Below, piece by piece: positions 43,513-53,511 of a stretch of 64,000 bases of DNA. The notes beneath the pieces are model-generated. The model was not told the DNA's origin and searched no databases. It saw only the letters and a list, made by a program, of their open reading frames with translations. The first letter of the stretch is position 1; each line of letters starts with the position of its first letter. The position numbers and the translations under genes were made by a program. The DNA is from Anagrus nilaparvatae (Eukaryota > Arthropoda > Insecta > Hymenoptera > Mymaridae), in NCBI GenBank assembly GCA_022575985.1, contig JAKSXM010000247.1, positions 9,199,501 to 9,263,500 of the forward strand, read 5' to 3'.

Positions 43513-44642
43513 TTTTTTTGATTTGTACCTTTTAATTCATCTTCAATTTCTGAATTATTTATTAGATTTATATGAGTTTTTTTACCTTCTACAATTTTTT
43601 CTTTATCCTTAAACCAGCATGTAGATTCTTGATGATAACGATTTGTATATCCCATTTTTTCACAATTTTTACATGGTTTTTTTTCTTGTTTTTCTTTACC
43701 TTCAAAATTTTTTACACTTTTTTTATATTCAGAATTTTTTTTATTTACCATATGTTCGAGTTTTCCTATTTCATTGTATAAATCTTCTGTTTTTTCTAAG
43801 GATTCTCTGTTTATTCTATCAGCCACAAAGTTTGGCAGGCCTGATGCAATTAAATCGATTAATATTCCTGTATCTATTGATTCTCTTGCTTCCAGTAAAA
43901 GCCTTTCTTTTTTTATTGAATAGTCCAGCAAAGACCCTACTTGATATTTAAAATTAAGTGCGAACCTTATTGATGACCAACCTTTATTAGCGTAAGTATC
44001 ACAGAAATTTTTTTTCCAGATTTCCCATTCTGAATTTACTGTATATTTCATCAAAACACACCTATACCAGTCTAGACATGATTTTTCTAGGAAGTACTTC
44101 AAAATTTCAATTTTATTTTCATCCTTGTTTATTTCAAAACGTTCACACTCTTTTTCAAATTCACTTATCCATTGATTCGCGTTTGGAGCTTTACTAGAAA
44201 ATTTTTCGATCATAAATCTTGCCGATATTTTTCCTAAATTTTGATTTTCAGGCTTAGTTTCTTTAATTTCTAAAAGTTTTTCTAATACTTTTGATATTGA
44301 TCCTTTTGAATTTGAAGTACTACTAGGAGCAGGATCTTCTTTTTCTTCTTCTAGATAGCAGTCCTTAAATTGTAAATTTTTGTCTTCATCTAAATATACG
44401 TTCGCTAATTCATTTTTTAAAGTTATCCATACTCTTCTTACTTGATGTCTTTTTTTTAATGAAGTTTTTATTTTCTTATAAGCATCTGTTTCTTTAAGTT
44501 CTATATGTTGATGCGTTGGCATATATTCAGGTGGCAAAACGTATTTTCTTCCATCAGGTGTAGATATTCTGACTAAGCACAGTACATTTGACTTACCGTC
44601 GCTTGCCTCTAACAAAGAAAATTCGAATTGTAATTTTTCCAT
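43494..44642 (-). CDS. Gypsy Gag polyprotein
   Basis: An intact 382-codon frame. It begins shortly after the 5' LTR (ATG at 44642). The N-terminal ~120 residues resemble the matrix-like part of some insect gypsy Gags (DGRKYVLPPEY). A capsid region follows (about 145-290, with ISARFMIEKFSSKAPNANQW, CLDWYRCVL and LLLEARESID). A zinc-knuckle-like CKNCEKMGY ... YHQESTCW lies near 335-352 (C-x2-C-x9-H-x4-C). Gag would form the virus-like particle and bind element RNA in the cytoplasm. The frame ends 5 codons after a canonical -1 slippery heptamer (43518-43512), where the protease frame continues. It is the only unbroken gene of the element. Confidence 0.88.
   Translation of the reverse strand: MEKLQFEFSLLEASDGKSNVLCLVRISTPDGRKYVLPPEYMPTHQHIELKETDAYKKIKTSLKKRHQVRRVWITLKNELANVYLDEDKNLQFKDCYLEEEKEDPAPSSTSNSKGSISKVLEKLLEIKETKPENQNLGKISARFMIEKFSSKAPNANQWISEFEKECERFEINKDENKIEILKYFLEKSCLDWYRCVLMKYTVNSEWEIWKKNFCDTYANKGWSSIRFALNFKYQVGSLLDYSIKKERLLLEARESIDTGILIDLIASGLPNFVADRINRESLEKTEDLYNEIGKLEHMVNKKNSEYKKSVKNFEGKEKQEKKPCKNCEKMGYTNRYHQESTCWFKDKEKIVEGKKTHINLINNSEIEDELKGTNQKNLFSHH
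43512..43518 (-). promoter_or_regulatory. Putative -1 ribosomal frameshift site (AAAAAAC)
   Basis: On the sense strand A AAA AAC sits in the correct register of the gag frame (codons AAA, AAC). The protease frame is exactly -1 to gag, and gag stops five codons later (43496-43494). This is the standard X XXY YYZ arrangement for making Gag-Pol. No downstream pseudoknot was worked out. Confidence 0.65.
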
Positions 44643-44701
44643 AACTAAAATTTTACTTGTTTTCTTTTTTATCTTTTTTTTTTGACGAAAATTGCCGTTT
44701 T

Positions 44702-45040
44702 ATAATGCGTTATCTATCTTTTTTAGGTTTTGTAAATTAAACGACCTTTGTGTTGCTAAAAATACGAAATTATTTATTTTAATTTTAAGAATTAAAAATT
44801 AACAATAAATGATATATTTTATTATATTAAATTATTTTATATTACCTAAAAATAAGAAACGACAATAAGGTCTTTTATTCTATCTGTTTATTCTATTACT
44901 AAAATTTATGACTGTACATTGAAAACTTATGAATTATATCTTATTTATAATATCTTATAATACATGATGTTCACGTGAACATTTATTAAATTACTTATCT
45001 ATCTTAAAACTAAAAATAAAGAGTATATATTCTCTTTACA
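44702..45040 (-). repeat. 5' LTR of inner gypsy element
   Basis: 339 bp, same ends as the LTR at 39961-40299. Internal sequence after it (sense strand) begins AAAACGGCAATTTTCGTC; I cannot match this confidently to a tRNA primer. Confidence 0.93.
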
Positions 45041-45769
45041 TACATTACGGACACAGATCGAAGAGCTGACTGAGCAAATATCAAATTTGCTTGCTGAAAA
45101 TACAAGGCTTAAGGAGCGGCAGGTTTCAAGGGAATCTTCGGTAGAAAATGGAAGAGGTGCGATTCAATCAATGCAACCGCAATTCCAGGAGCCAGCTTTG
45201 CTAATGGTGTCGTTAAGGGATGCGGCGGATACATTGCCAAAATATCAAGGTGACAATCCAGTGAAGCCCGTTAAGGAGTGGACACGGGCAGTAGCGCATA
45301 AAATTACGGCGTTCAGGTGGTCGCAGCTAGAAGGTTATATTGCAGCGGTAGGCGCGCTGGAAGGAATAGCCAAAAGGTGGGCTGTAACCCACTCGGGAGA
45401 TGCTTAAAGAAGAAATTGAACGGGAATTCAGTTCGAAGACTTCACCGGCACAAATTTATGAGCGGATGTCAACTCGCAGACACAAGAAAGGAGAAGCACC
45501 GATGGACTTTTTTTTTCGAAATAAAGGCCTTGGGGCGTCAAGCAGCTATGCAAGAGAGGGATGTCTTTCGTTACATCATTAAAAGGGTAACTGATGATGA
45601 ACGGCTACAGGTGATGCTCTGCACTGCAAGAACTTATGAAGAGTTACGCGATCGTTTAGAATTTATGGGAAATTCTTCGACGGCACCAGGGGTAAGGAAA
45701 AATAATAATAATAATAATAATCAGACAGAAATAGTTGAAGAAGACAATATGGCTGAAACTTGGAAATAG

Positions 45770-46170
45770 GAGACGGCGATTTCCGAAGAATAAGTTTAAA
45801 TATCCTATTAAGAAGAAAATTTAGGACATTGGTGGTCCTAATCAAAGGCGTAATCAAGGAGTATGCAGGAGCAGGTATACTGATAGGTAACGGATGCTAT
45901 GCAGGTGGTAGTTTCCATAAAGGTGCTTTGGGTATTGCGTAGGTGGCAATTCCCATAAAAAAAAAGGTTTTATGGTTTTTACAGGTGGTAATTACCTTAA
46001 TCAAAGGAGATGGAGGTTATGTAGGTGGTGGTCACCATAAAGGAGCTTTGGGCATTGCGTAGGTGGCATTTCCCATACAAGAAGGTCAATCCAGACAATG
46101 ATGATGCCTGGGATGATGATGACAAGGAAGGCGTCCACCTGGGGCAGACGGACAGTCAGGACGGCCGAAC
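45770..46170 (+). other. Post-gag region of the outer retroelement
   Basis: It contains repeated GTAGGTGGCAATTCCCATA and AAAGG(T/A)GCTTTGGG(T/C)ATT units, then a GATGATGATGAC acidic-codon patch and a GC-rich stretch ending at the 3' LTR. No pol motif is present, which shows the internal deletion or a non-autonomous design. Confidence 0.6.
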
Positions 46171-46701
46171 TGTAGGATTCGGGTCAACCTGAAGATAATT
46201 ATTAATTAATTATTGATTTTGATTTAATTTACATTGTATTTTTATGTTGTATAAGAATCTATCTAGAAGTAGTTGTACGTTAAAGTCAAGATGTTTCCGG
46301 TGTCATATGGTGTGTTTTCTGTAGTGTCTGTATCGTATGATATTTTAATGTATGGAAGTTTCTAGGTCTTAATTATCGTTAGTTTTTTATAGAAAGAATG
46401 AATGTTAAGTAGCTAGAAAATTCGAGAATAGAACGATCTAAAATGAATATTAAAATGTATAAAAGCTTCAGGATTTTGGTCACAAGAGTCAGTTGCTTGT
46501 CAGTTGTTAGGGAGTTCATCAGTTGAACTGTATGTGGCATGTAGTCTGTTGTATGTTGTTTGTAGCACTTAAAATAGTAATGTTAAAAATATAGTCTTTA
46601 AATTTAATGTTGCCGTATCAATAAATATGTTGTGTCGTTTTACTTTTTAAATTAAATAAAAGTGTTGAAAATTATTTGAAAATACTAAGCCCAATCCTAC
46701 A
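46171..46701 (+). repeat. 3' LTR of the outer retroelement
   Basis: 531 bp with inverted ends TGTAGGATT ... AATCCTACA (TG...CA). A TATA-like TGTATAAAAG lies near 46456 and an AATAAAAGTG polyadenylation-like signal near 46653. It matches 39140-39309 (partial) and 25554-25712. Confidence 0.88.
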
Positions 46702-46965
46702 ATTATGTTTAATAATAAACTAACAGGTTTTTTTATCGATACGTAAACTTTTATTCTTTTATTCTATTTTTTTTAATTGAATTACTGTTTACTTTTAATT
46801 AAAAACTAATAAATAATTGTATGAATAATTGACTTTATCGTTATCTGAATTTCATAATTAAAATTAGAATAATAGGATTTTATTGATCAATAAAAGAACA
46901 AATTTTTCAAAAATAAAAAAAATGTTTTTTATTTTTCTGGGCGTTTCAATAGTCTATGTACTATA
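46702..46965. other. AT-rich spacer
   Basis: Nothing recognisable. Confidence 0.4.
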
Positions 46966-47399
46966 CTTTTCAACAGAATCTAAAAATCTAAAATATTAAC
47001 AATCAATTTATTAACAAAAATTATAATATATAAATCAGTATCATTAAAAACATACCAAAAAAAAGTTATTTTACATTATTTAAAAAATTTTTTTTACTAA
47101 TACTTTAAGATTTTTAAAGTATGTCATGTTTTTCTTATTAGAAAATATCTATAGCCCATCAAAAGCCATCTTATTACTGACAAACTTTCAAAAAATTTTT
47201 AGTAATAGTGGGGATAACTTTAATGTATATAAAGTACTGAAAACTTATTAACAAAAAATAACTTTATTTAAATAACAACTTTAACAACTTATACATTTCT
47301 TTATCGGTTAATGGTATTTATGTAAATATATTTTAAATTTTTTAAATCTTCCACTCTGTTCAATGTGTTCTCATAGAACTTTATGTACAACATTTCTGA

Positions 47400-49080
47400 A
47401 AAGAATTATTTTATGCTTGTAACTCTCAAAATAGAGCTATTGTTTTTAATTTAGTCGACAAAGGTATCTTATTAACAGATGAAGAGTTTCATGATTATAA
47501 TTTGAAATTAATAAAAATAATGTTATTTAATAATAACTACCCAAGTAAATTTCTAGACAGAAATATAAAAACAAAATTAAATTATATTTTTAATAATAAC
47601 CCTGAGCTTAAAAACAACCCGCTTGCCAGCGTAGCTGGCGTTAATACTGGCGTTAACTCGAGATTCAACAACGTCTTTGACAACGTTGTTAAAAACGTTG
47701 GATTATGATGAGTGTTGACAACGTTGTTGACGCTAGATTAAACGCCGGTAAAATAAATTCGTTATTTATTTATTTATTTTTTTTTATATTATATACAAAA
47801 CATAATTTTAATTTATATTTTTGGGAATATAGGATTAAATAAGGAAAAAAAATCTTTTTATATAAACTGTTTATTGAATAATATTACATTTTTTTTACAA
47901 TTTTTATGAACTTTAAAAAGCACATGCATTTTCAAAGGCCCTTTCTACACCAGAAAATATAATTTTTTTTATTTTACTTATATAAAACACTTATTTATTA
48001 CAGAAATTACAGCACTATCTTAAAATTATAATGAATTCATTTAATAAAAAAATTAATGTCTTTAAAAATTATTCTATTATAATAGAAATAAATTTTAACT
48101 AACACATTTTTTCACTGATGTATCATGCTTATCACTTCTTCTTACAAACTAAAAACCCAATATGGAGAATCTGTGGGGAATATCAGAGTGAAAGGAAGTT
48201 GGGAAGACCATAATTATGCGCACTTAAAATTTTGTAGAATTTTGGAACTACAAACGACTCTACAAACGCGCATCAACCATATTGAATTTTAGTTTGTAAG
48301 CAGAAGTAATAAAGCGTAGTGCAAGTGAAAATGTGTGTTAGTTAATTTATTTATTTATTATGTATGCCTTTTATTTATTTTTCTAATAAAAGAATAATTT
48401 TTTAAAGACAATAATTTTTTTATTAAATGATTTCATTTTAATTTTAAGTTGGTGTTGTATTAATTATCTGTAATATAATTATTTAAGTATTTTGAAAATG
48501 CATGTGCTTTAAAGTTCATAAAAATAGTTTTAAAAAATGTAATATTATTCAATAAACAGTTTATATATATTTTCAAATAAATAAAAAGATTTTTTTTCCT
48601 TATTTAATCCTATATTCCCAAAAATATAAATTAAAATTATGTTTTTTATATAATATAAAAAAAAAATAAATAACGAATTTATTTTACCGGCGTTTAATCT
48701 AGCGTCAACAACGTTGTCAACACTCATCATAATCCAACGTTTTTAACAACGTTGTCAAAGACGTTGTTAAACCTCGAGTTAACGCCAGTATTAACGCCAG
48801 CTACGCAAGCGGGAACAAAATTACTGAGTTAGAAAATAAACCAAAAATTTTGATTCCATTTAATTATAATATTAATAATGATCTGGTAAACTTATATAAA
48901 AGTTATGATATTCTGGTTCTTATAACTTTAGGTAAAGATAAATGTGATAAATATAATGTATAAAATATAGTATACAAAATTAATTGTAAACGTTGTGATA
49001 GTACATATGGGCACGTCCAGGATAGAAAGACCAGCCGAAAAATAAAAAATAAAATAAATTTTTTACCTAGGATTGGTGAA
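47400..49080 (+). pseudogene. Penelope-like RT thumb + GIY-YIG, split
   Basis: Part 1 (to 47618) reads NRAIVFNLVDKGILLTD, NLKLIKIMLFNNNYPSKFLD and a short tail, the helix preceding the conserved N-x-YP motif in Penelope RTs. Part 2 (48814 onward) resumes in the same frame when one AACAA copy and the 1195-bp insert are ignored. It gives PKILIPFNYN, then VYKINCKRCDSTY (from about 48970), the start of a GIY-YIG endonuclease. A stop near 48960 and a frame change at STY-G break it, and the rest of GIY-YIG is not readable. It is a different family from the copy at 1132. Confidence 0.75.
47619..48813. mobile_element. 1195-bp foldback inserted in the Penelope remnant
   Basis: The arms (47619 to about 48180 and about 48240-48813) are near-perfect reverse complements, starting CCCGCTTG(CC)AGCGTAGCTGG, GTTAATACTGGCGTTAACTC and flanked by the 5-bp duplication AACAA (47614-47618, 48814-48818). 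The outer ~130 bp of each arm are crowded with small palindromes on CAACGTTGTT. The loop near 48210 is short. No coding sequence. Superfamily unknown. Confidence 0.9.
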
Positions 49081-49620
49081 ACCACTCCTATTTTACACTT
49101 CCTGATGCATAATTTTGAGATACAGCTGCTACAAAGTTGGATTTTTTCAATTTTTTGATTTCAGCTGTCCAGTTCAAACTGAAATAACTCAAAACCATGA
49201 AACTTTTAACATAGATATATGATTGGGAAAAAATTTTCTTTTTATCTGGCCTACCCAAAAAAAATAATTAATTATATTGATACCGACTTTAAGTTGATTG
49301 GAAAAAAAAAAACAAATTCCGCCCTCTGTTTTGGCTAATTTTGGCTGTTTTTGGCAGACTAAAATAATAATTGTGGGCGCTCATTTGAGTATCACATATT
49401 CAAAATTTTTTTTGGTAAAACTGACATAGACATTCTGGAAAAATTTGAGCAAAAATAATTATGGCTAACGGCCAATTTGAAAATTTCAAACCATTAAAAA
49501 TCCAACCGGAATTAATCCGTATAAGATGGCTTTTGATGTGCTAGGTGTATTTTGTAATGAGAAAAACATGACAAAATCTTAAAATATTAATAAAAAAAGA
49601 CGTACAAAAATTTTTTTAAA
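49081..49620. other. Non-coding stretch
   Basis: Contains the inner part of the right inverted arm (49522-49573). The rest is AT-rich with no recognised motif. Confidence 0.4.
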
Positions 49621-49711
49621 GGCCGTGGTCTAGTGGATTAAAGCCGCGCGACTTATATGTAAGTAGAGATACTTTCATAAATTTCATGGGTTCGAATCCC
49701 GAGTTAGTAGG
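49621..49711 (+). repeat. tRNA-like SINE head
   Basis: GGCCGTGGTCTAGTGGATTA is A-box-like and GGGTTCGAATCCC is a perfect B-box stem-loop, 69 bp downstream. The middle is longer than in a normal tRNA, and the 3' side (GAGTTAGTAGG) does not pair with GGCCGTG, so it is not a functional tRNA. It is likely an RNA polymerase III promoter of a SINE, with ~270 bp of body to about 49985. Confidence 0.6.
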
Positions 49712-50177
49712 AATTTTATAACTGTATATAGACGTTATTTGTAGTATGAAAATACTTTCGTATTAAATATATAAAGATTTAAAATTCTTCACCACTCTGA
49801 AGCTAGGATTCTGTTTTCATCATAATACTTAAAAGAGAAATCGAATATTATTAAGAAAACAGGGTCTAAGTGGAAGGCAAATAAAAAGTCTTTCATATTA
49901 AGGTTGTAAATAAAAAATATATATTTATGTATATTAAGGTTTAAAATTAAGGTTCAAAAGTCTTTGGGCGTATATCCATAGTAGGAGTTAAAAAAAAAAA
50001 TAACTTTTTGTTGGTATATTTTTAATGATACTGATTTATATATTATAATTTTTGTTAATAAATTCATTGTTAATATTTTATATTTTTAGATTCTGTTGGA
50101 AAGGATAGTATTATTATAATAAATAATTGCTTTTTGGGCCTTGAAATAAATTTCAAATGTTATCTAGTCGTTAACTA

Positions 50178-53100
50178 CACTGTAAAAAGTAACTTTCTTA
50201 CATTTACAAAAAAATTAGAAAATTTTCGAATAATTAGTAAATTATCAGAAAAATTTGTAAATATTCGAAAAAAAATCGTAAATTTACTAAATTTAGTATA
50301 TTATCGTAAAAATTAGAGTATTCACGATTTTTTTTGTGAATTCGTAAGAAAAATTGATAATTTACAATTTTTTTCGAAAATTTACAAAAAATAGTTGTAA
50401 ATTTACAACTTTTTTCATATAATCCCAAAAAAAATCTAGGATTCTCGAATTTTTCGAAAATATACTAAAGGCTATGCCCGTATCTATATAGTGAATCGGC
50501 CCACGAAAGATATTTAAAAACTAATTGTATTAGGTCAAAGTTCACCTAAAAAAAATAGGATCCTGAAGTTTTCAGACCCCCAGATGCCTTCAGCTCTGAT
50601 TGGCAGCCTATTAATGACAAAAAAAAAAGTAAATTTTTAACGACTATTTAGTCGTCTTTCTGAGACTCCCGTGGTAAAACGATTCTGTCAAAATAATCTT
50701 GCGACCTCTCATTCAAAAGATTAGACGATATACTTGCAGATAAAATTACTTTTGAAAGTGATTTTAGTGCATCCTTTTGATTGGTAGACCATAAACCGTC
50801 CAAAATAAATTTTTTTTCTTCTTAAATTTCAACTTTGGCTGCGATTTAAAAAAAATTAAGAGATATGCCCATTCTATTTTTTTTTTTAAATAATGAAAAA
50901 TAAAACAAATTTTCATTCGCGACCATCTGCGCTCAAAAATATTTGGGGCAACATAGTCAAATACTTAAAAAACTGAAATAACTTTTGTTTTTAAATTTGC
51001 GATTTTTCGAAAAAGGACCCCGCACAAATGAATAGGAAATGGCCGTTCAATCAAATTAGGTGAATTTTTTGTATGTTTTAGATTTTATTATCCTGAAAAA
51101 AGTCTCCATGGACGCAAAGCTTCCAAGTCTCAACTTTGGCTGCTACGGAGCTTGAAAGCTTCATAGCACTATTAAACAGGCACCCAAAAAAAAAATCATG
51201 TACCAGAGGGTAGACCCCCTGGTATGGGGGTTTTTGATGGTGCAAAAACCGAATATGGCCATAGAAATGCAATAAAACTATCCAATTTGCCCCCAGTGCC
51301 CCCATAAGCCTCCCAAAGAAGTGAAAAAATTTTTTTTCGAAAAATGAAAATTGAACTATATACTCATGTTTTTTGAGATGCTTATACCAAAAATGTATAC
51401 AAAAAATGTTTTTTACCAACATTTGGCCTTGTAGACGACCCCAGTGCCCCCATTTTTACCGCCCCCCCCCCCCAAATGGGTAAAAATATTTTTATTACAA
51501 AAATTAAAACTTTATATGAATTCTTATATTTTTTGGGACGGTGAAACCAAAAATGAATATAAAAAATGTTTTCTACCAATGTTTGGCCCTGTAAACCGCC
51601 CCAGTGGCCCCATGCGACCCCCACCCCCTCCCCCCAAACGAGATATAAAAGTTTTTATTAGAAAAGCTAAAACTCAATGTGTACTGTTATGTTTTTTGAG
51701 GCGCTGAAACCAAAGATGAATATAAGAAATGTTTTTAACTAATACTTGGCCCTTTACAGGACCCCAGTGCCCCTATTCACCCCCCCCCCCCTCAAACGTT
51801 TCAGTGTCCAAAAAAAAAATAAGAATACACCTTGAGTTTTAATTTTTGTTATTAAAATATTCTCAACTCGTTTGGGGGGCGGGGTGAATGGGGGCACTGG
51901 AATTGTGTACAGGGCCAAGCGTGTTTTTTTAATCAAGTTAAAAACATTTTTTATATTCATCTTTGGTTAAATTGTCTTAAAAAACATAAGAATACACATT
52001 GAGTTTGAATTATCCTAATAAAAATATTTTTAACCTGTTCGGGGCGGGGGGGGGGGTGGTCTACAGGGCCAAGCATTGTTTATAAACATTTTTTATATTC
52101 AACTTTGGTTACAGCATCTCAAAAAACATAAGAATACACATAGAGTTTTAATGTTCCTAATAAAAATATTTTTAACTCGTTTGAGGGGGGGGGGGTGAAT
52201 GGGGGCACTGGGTTGGCCTAGAGGACCAAGCATTGATTAAACACATTTTTTATATTTATCTTTGGTTTCAGCGCCTCAAAAAACATTAAAATACACATTG
52301 AGTTTTAGTTTTTGTAATAAACTTTTTGTATCTCGTTTTGGGGGGGGGGGGTGCATGGGGCCACTGGGGTGGTTTACATGGCCAAATTTTGGTAGAAAAC
52401 ATTTTTTATATTCATTTTTGGTTACACCGTCTCAAAAAATATAAGAATTCATATTAATTTTTAATTTTTGTAATAAAAATTTTTTCACTTCTTTGGGAGG
52501 CTTATGGGGGCACTGGGGGCAAATTGGATAGTTTTATTGCATTTCTATGGCCATATTCGGTTTTTGCACCATCAAAAACCCCCATACCAGGGGGTCTACC
52601 CTCTGGTACATGATTTTTTTTTTGTGCCTATGTAATACAGCTATGGAACTTTCAAGCTCCGTAGCAGCCAAAGTTGAGACTTTAGAGCTTTATGTCCATG
52701 GAGACATTTTTTCAGAATAATAAAATCTAAAACATACAAAAAAATCACCTAATTTGATCGAACAGCCATTTCTTATTCATTTGTGCGGTTTCCTTTTTCG
52801 AAAAATCGCAAAATTAAAAACAAAAGTTATTTCAGTTTTTTAAGTATTTTACCATGTTGCCCCAAATATTTTTGAGCGCAGATGGTCGTAAATGAAAATT
52901 TGTTTTATTTTTCATTATTTAAAAAAAAAAATAGAATGGGCATATCTCTTAATTTTTTTTAAATCGCAGCCAAAGTTGAAATTTAAGAAGAAAAAAAATT
53001 TATTTTGGACGGTTTATGGTCTACCAATCAAAAGGATGCACTAAAATCACTTTCAAAAGTAATTTCATCTGAAAGTATATCGTCTAATCTTTTGAATGAG

Positions 53101-53450
53101 AGGTCGCAAGATCATTTTGACAGAATCGTTTTACCACGGGAGTATCAGAAAGACGACTAAAAAGTCGTTAAAAATTTACTTTTTTTTTGTCATTAATAGG
53201 CTGCCAATCAGAGCTGAAGGCATCTGGGGGTTTGAAAACTTCAGGATCCTATTTTTTTTAGGTGTACTTTGACCTAATACAATTAGTTTTTAAATATCTT
53301 TCGTGGGCCGATTCACTATATAGATCCGGGCATAGCCTTTAGTAAATTTACGATTTTCATCTAATATTTACAAAATTTTTTGAAAATTCACTAATTTTTC
53401 GAACAAATTCTAGTTTTTTTGTAAATCTAAGAAAGTTACTTTTTACAGTG
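50178..53450. mobile_element. 3.3-kb palindromic element, TA target duplication
   Basis: Terminal inverted repeats start CACTGTAAAAAGTAACTTTC at both ends, flanked by TA (50176-50177, 53451-53452), as in Tc1/mariner-type MITEs. The arms are about 1.6 kb. The outer 650-1300 bp are non-repetitive and mirror each other closely (GCTATGCCCGTATCTATATA; CAGCTCTGATTGGCAGCCTA). A stretch of ~170 bp on the left (50290-50460) is missing on the right. The inner part is a minisatellite in opposite orientations. There is no protein gene; the several open frames are arm by-products. Confidence 0.88.
51290..52520. repeat. Inverted minisatellite with poly-G/poly-C runs
   Basis: Units of about 150-165 bp contain a run of 7-12 C (left side) or G (right side), GGCCAAGCATTG or its complement, ACATTTTTTATATTCATCTT and TCAAAAAACATAAGAATACA. 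About three units run in one orientation to 51790, then five in the opposite orientation. The copy numbers of the two sides are unequal, so the array has changed since the palindrome formed. Confidence 0.88.
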
Positions 53451-53511
53451 TACATTTAATCAAAAATAATTCAATTCAGATCGATATATTTCCTGAAAAT
53501 AAAGTTACATC

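Larger units (their letters stand above)
39961..45040 (-). mobile_element. Ty3/gypsy-type LTR retrotransposon (inner insert)
   Basis: 5080 bp in minus orientation with two 339-bp LTRs and the 5-bp target duplication TACAT (39956-39960 and 45041-45045). Gene order on its sense strand is gag, protease, reverse transcriptase, RNase H, integrase, the Ty3/gypsy order. A polypurine tract (AAGAGGGGAGA, complement of 40301-40311) adjoins the 3' LTR. Pol contains at least five lesions (stops near 43196, 41964 and 41086; frame changes near 42128 and 41775), while gag is open. No env is present. It is non-functional in this copy. Confidence 0.93.
39927..45769 (+). pseudogene. Retroelement gag, split by insertion and frameshifts
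   Basis: The ATG at 39927 starts a frame that is broken at 39960 by the inner retrotransposon and resumes in phase at 45046 once one TACAT copy is ignored. The early part (IEELTEQI ... LAENTRLKER) is a coiled coil. A capsid-like region follows. A one-base shift occurs at about 45400 (before LKEEIEREFSS) and another in the T-run at about 45510 (before ALGRQAAMQERDV). The remaining frame has YIIKRVTDDERLQ and YEELRDRLEFMG, usual for the capsid C-terminal half of insect retroelement Gags, then an Asn run from an AAT repeat and a stop at 45769. No zinc knuckle is seen. Assignment as Gag is by overall pattern, so the family (Ty3/gypsy or BEL) is uncertain. Confidence 0.75.
39140..46701 (+). mobile_element. 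Internally deleted LTR retroelement with nested gypsy insert
   Basis: The outer element is bounded by a partial 5' LTR (39140-39309) and a complete 3' LTR (46171-46701), with a GC-richer leader, a broken gag and no pol. The inner Ty3/gypsy element (39961-45040) is inserted into the gag start with duplication of TACAT. Taking out the insert leaves a host element of roughly 2.5 kb. Either pol was lost by deletion or this is a short non-autonomous family. The matching LTR fragment at 25554 shows that the family is dispersed. Confidence 0.82.
46966..50106 (+). mobile_element. Penelope-like remnant between inverted repeats
   Basis: The left arm segments 46970-47066 and 47123-47175 are mirrored at 49990-50106 and 49522-49573 (AACAGAATCTAAAAATCTAA and AAAGCCATCTTA are among the matches). 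Between them lies a Penelope-like C-terminal coding remnant (47400-47618 and 48814-49080) that is itself split by a foldback. The right arm is expanded by ~390 bp containing a tRNA-like repeat. Penelope elements often carry terminal repeats in inverted as well as direct orientation, which fits, but a foldback that captured a Penelope fragment is an alternative. Confidence 0.6.

Noticed and set aside
42956..43951. Plus-strand frames across gag/pol of the gypsy element
   Set aside because: Antisense to well-recognised Gag and Pol domains.
49621..49711. Functional tRNA gene
   Set aside because: A and B boxes are good but the acceptor stem does not pair and the central part is too long; better explained as a SINE head.
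51078..52444. Several open frames with Pro- and Gly-rich stretches
   Set aside because: They translate the poly-C/poly-G minisatellite inside a palindrome and appear on both strands symmetrically.
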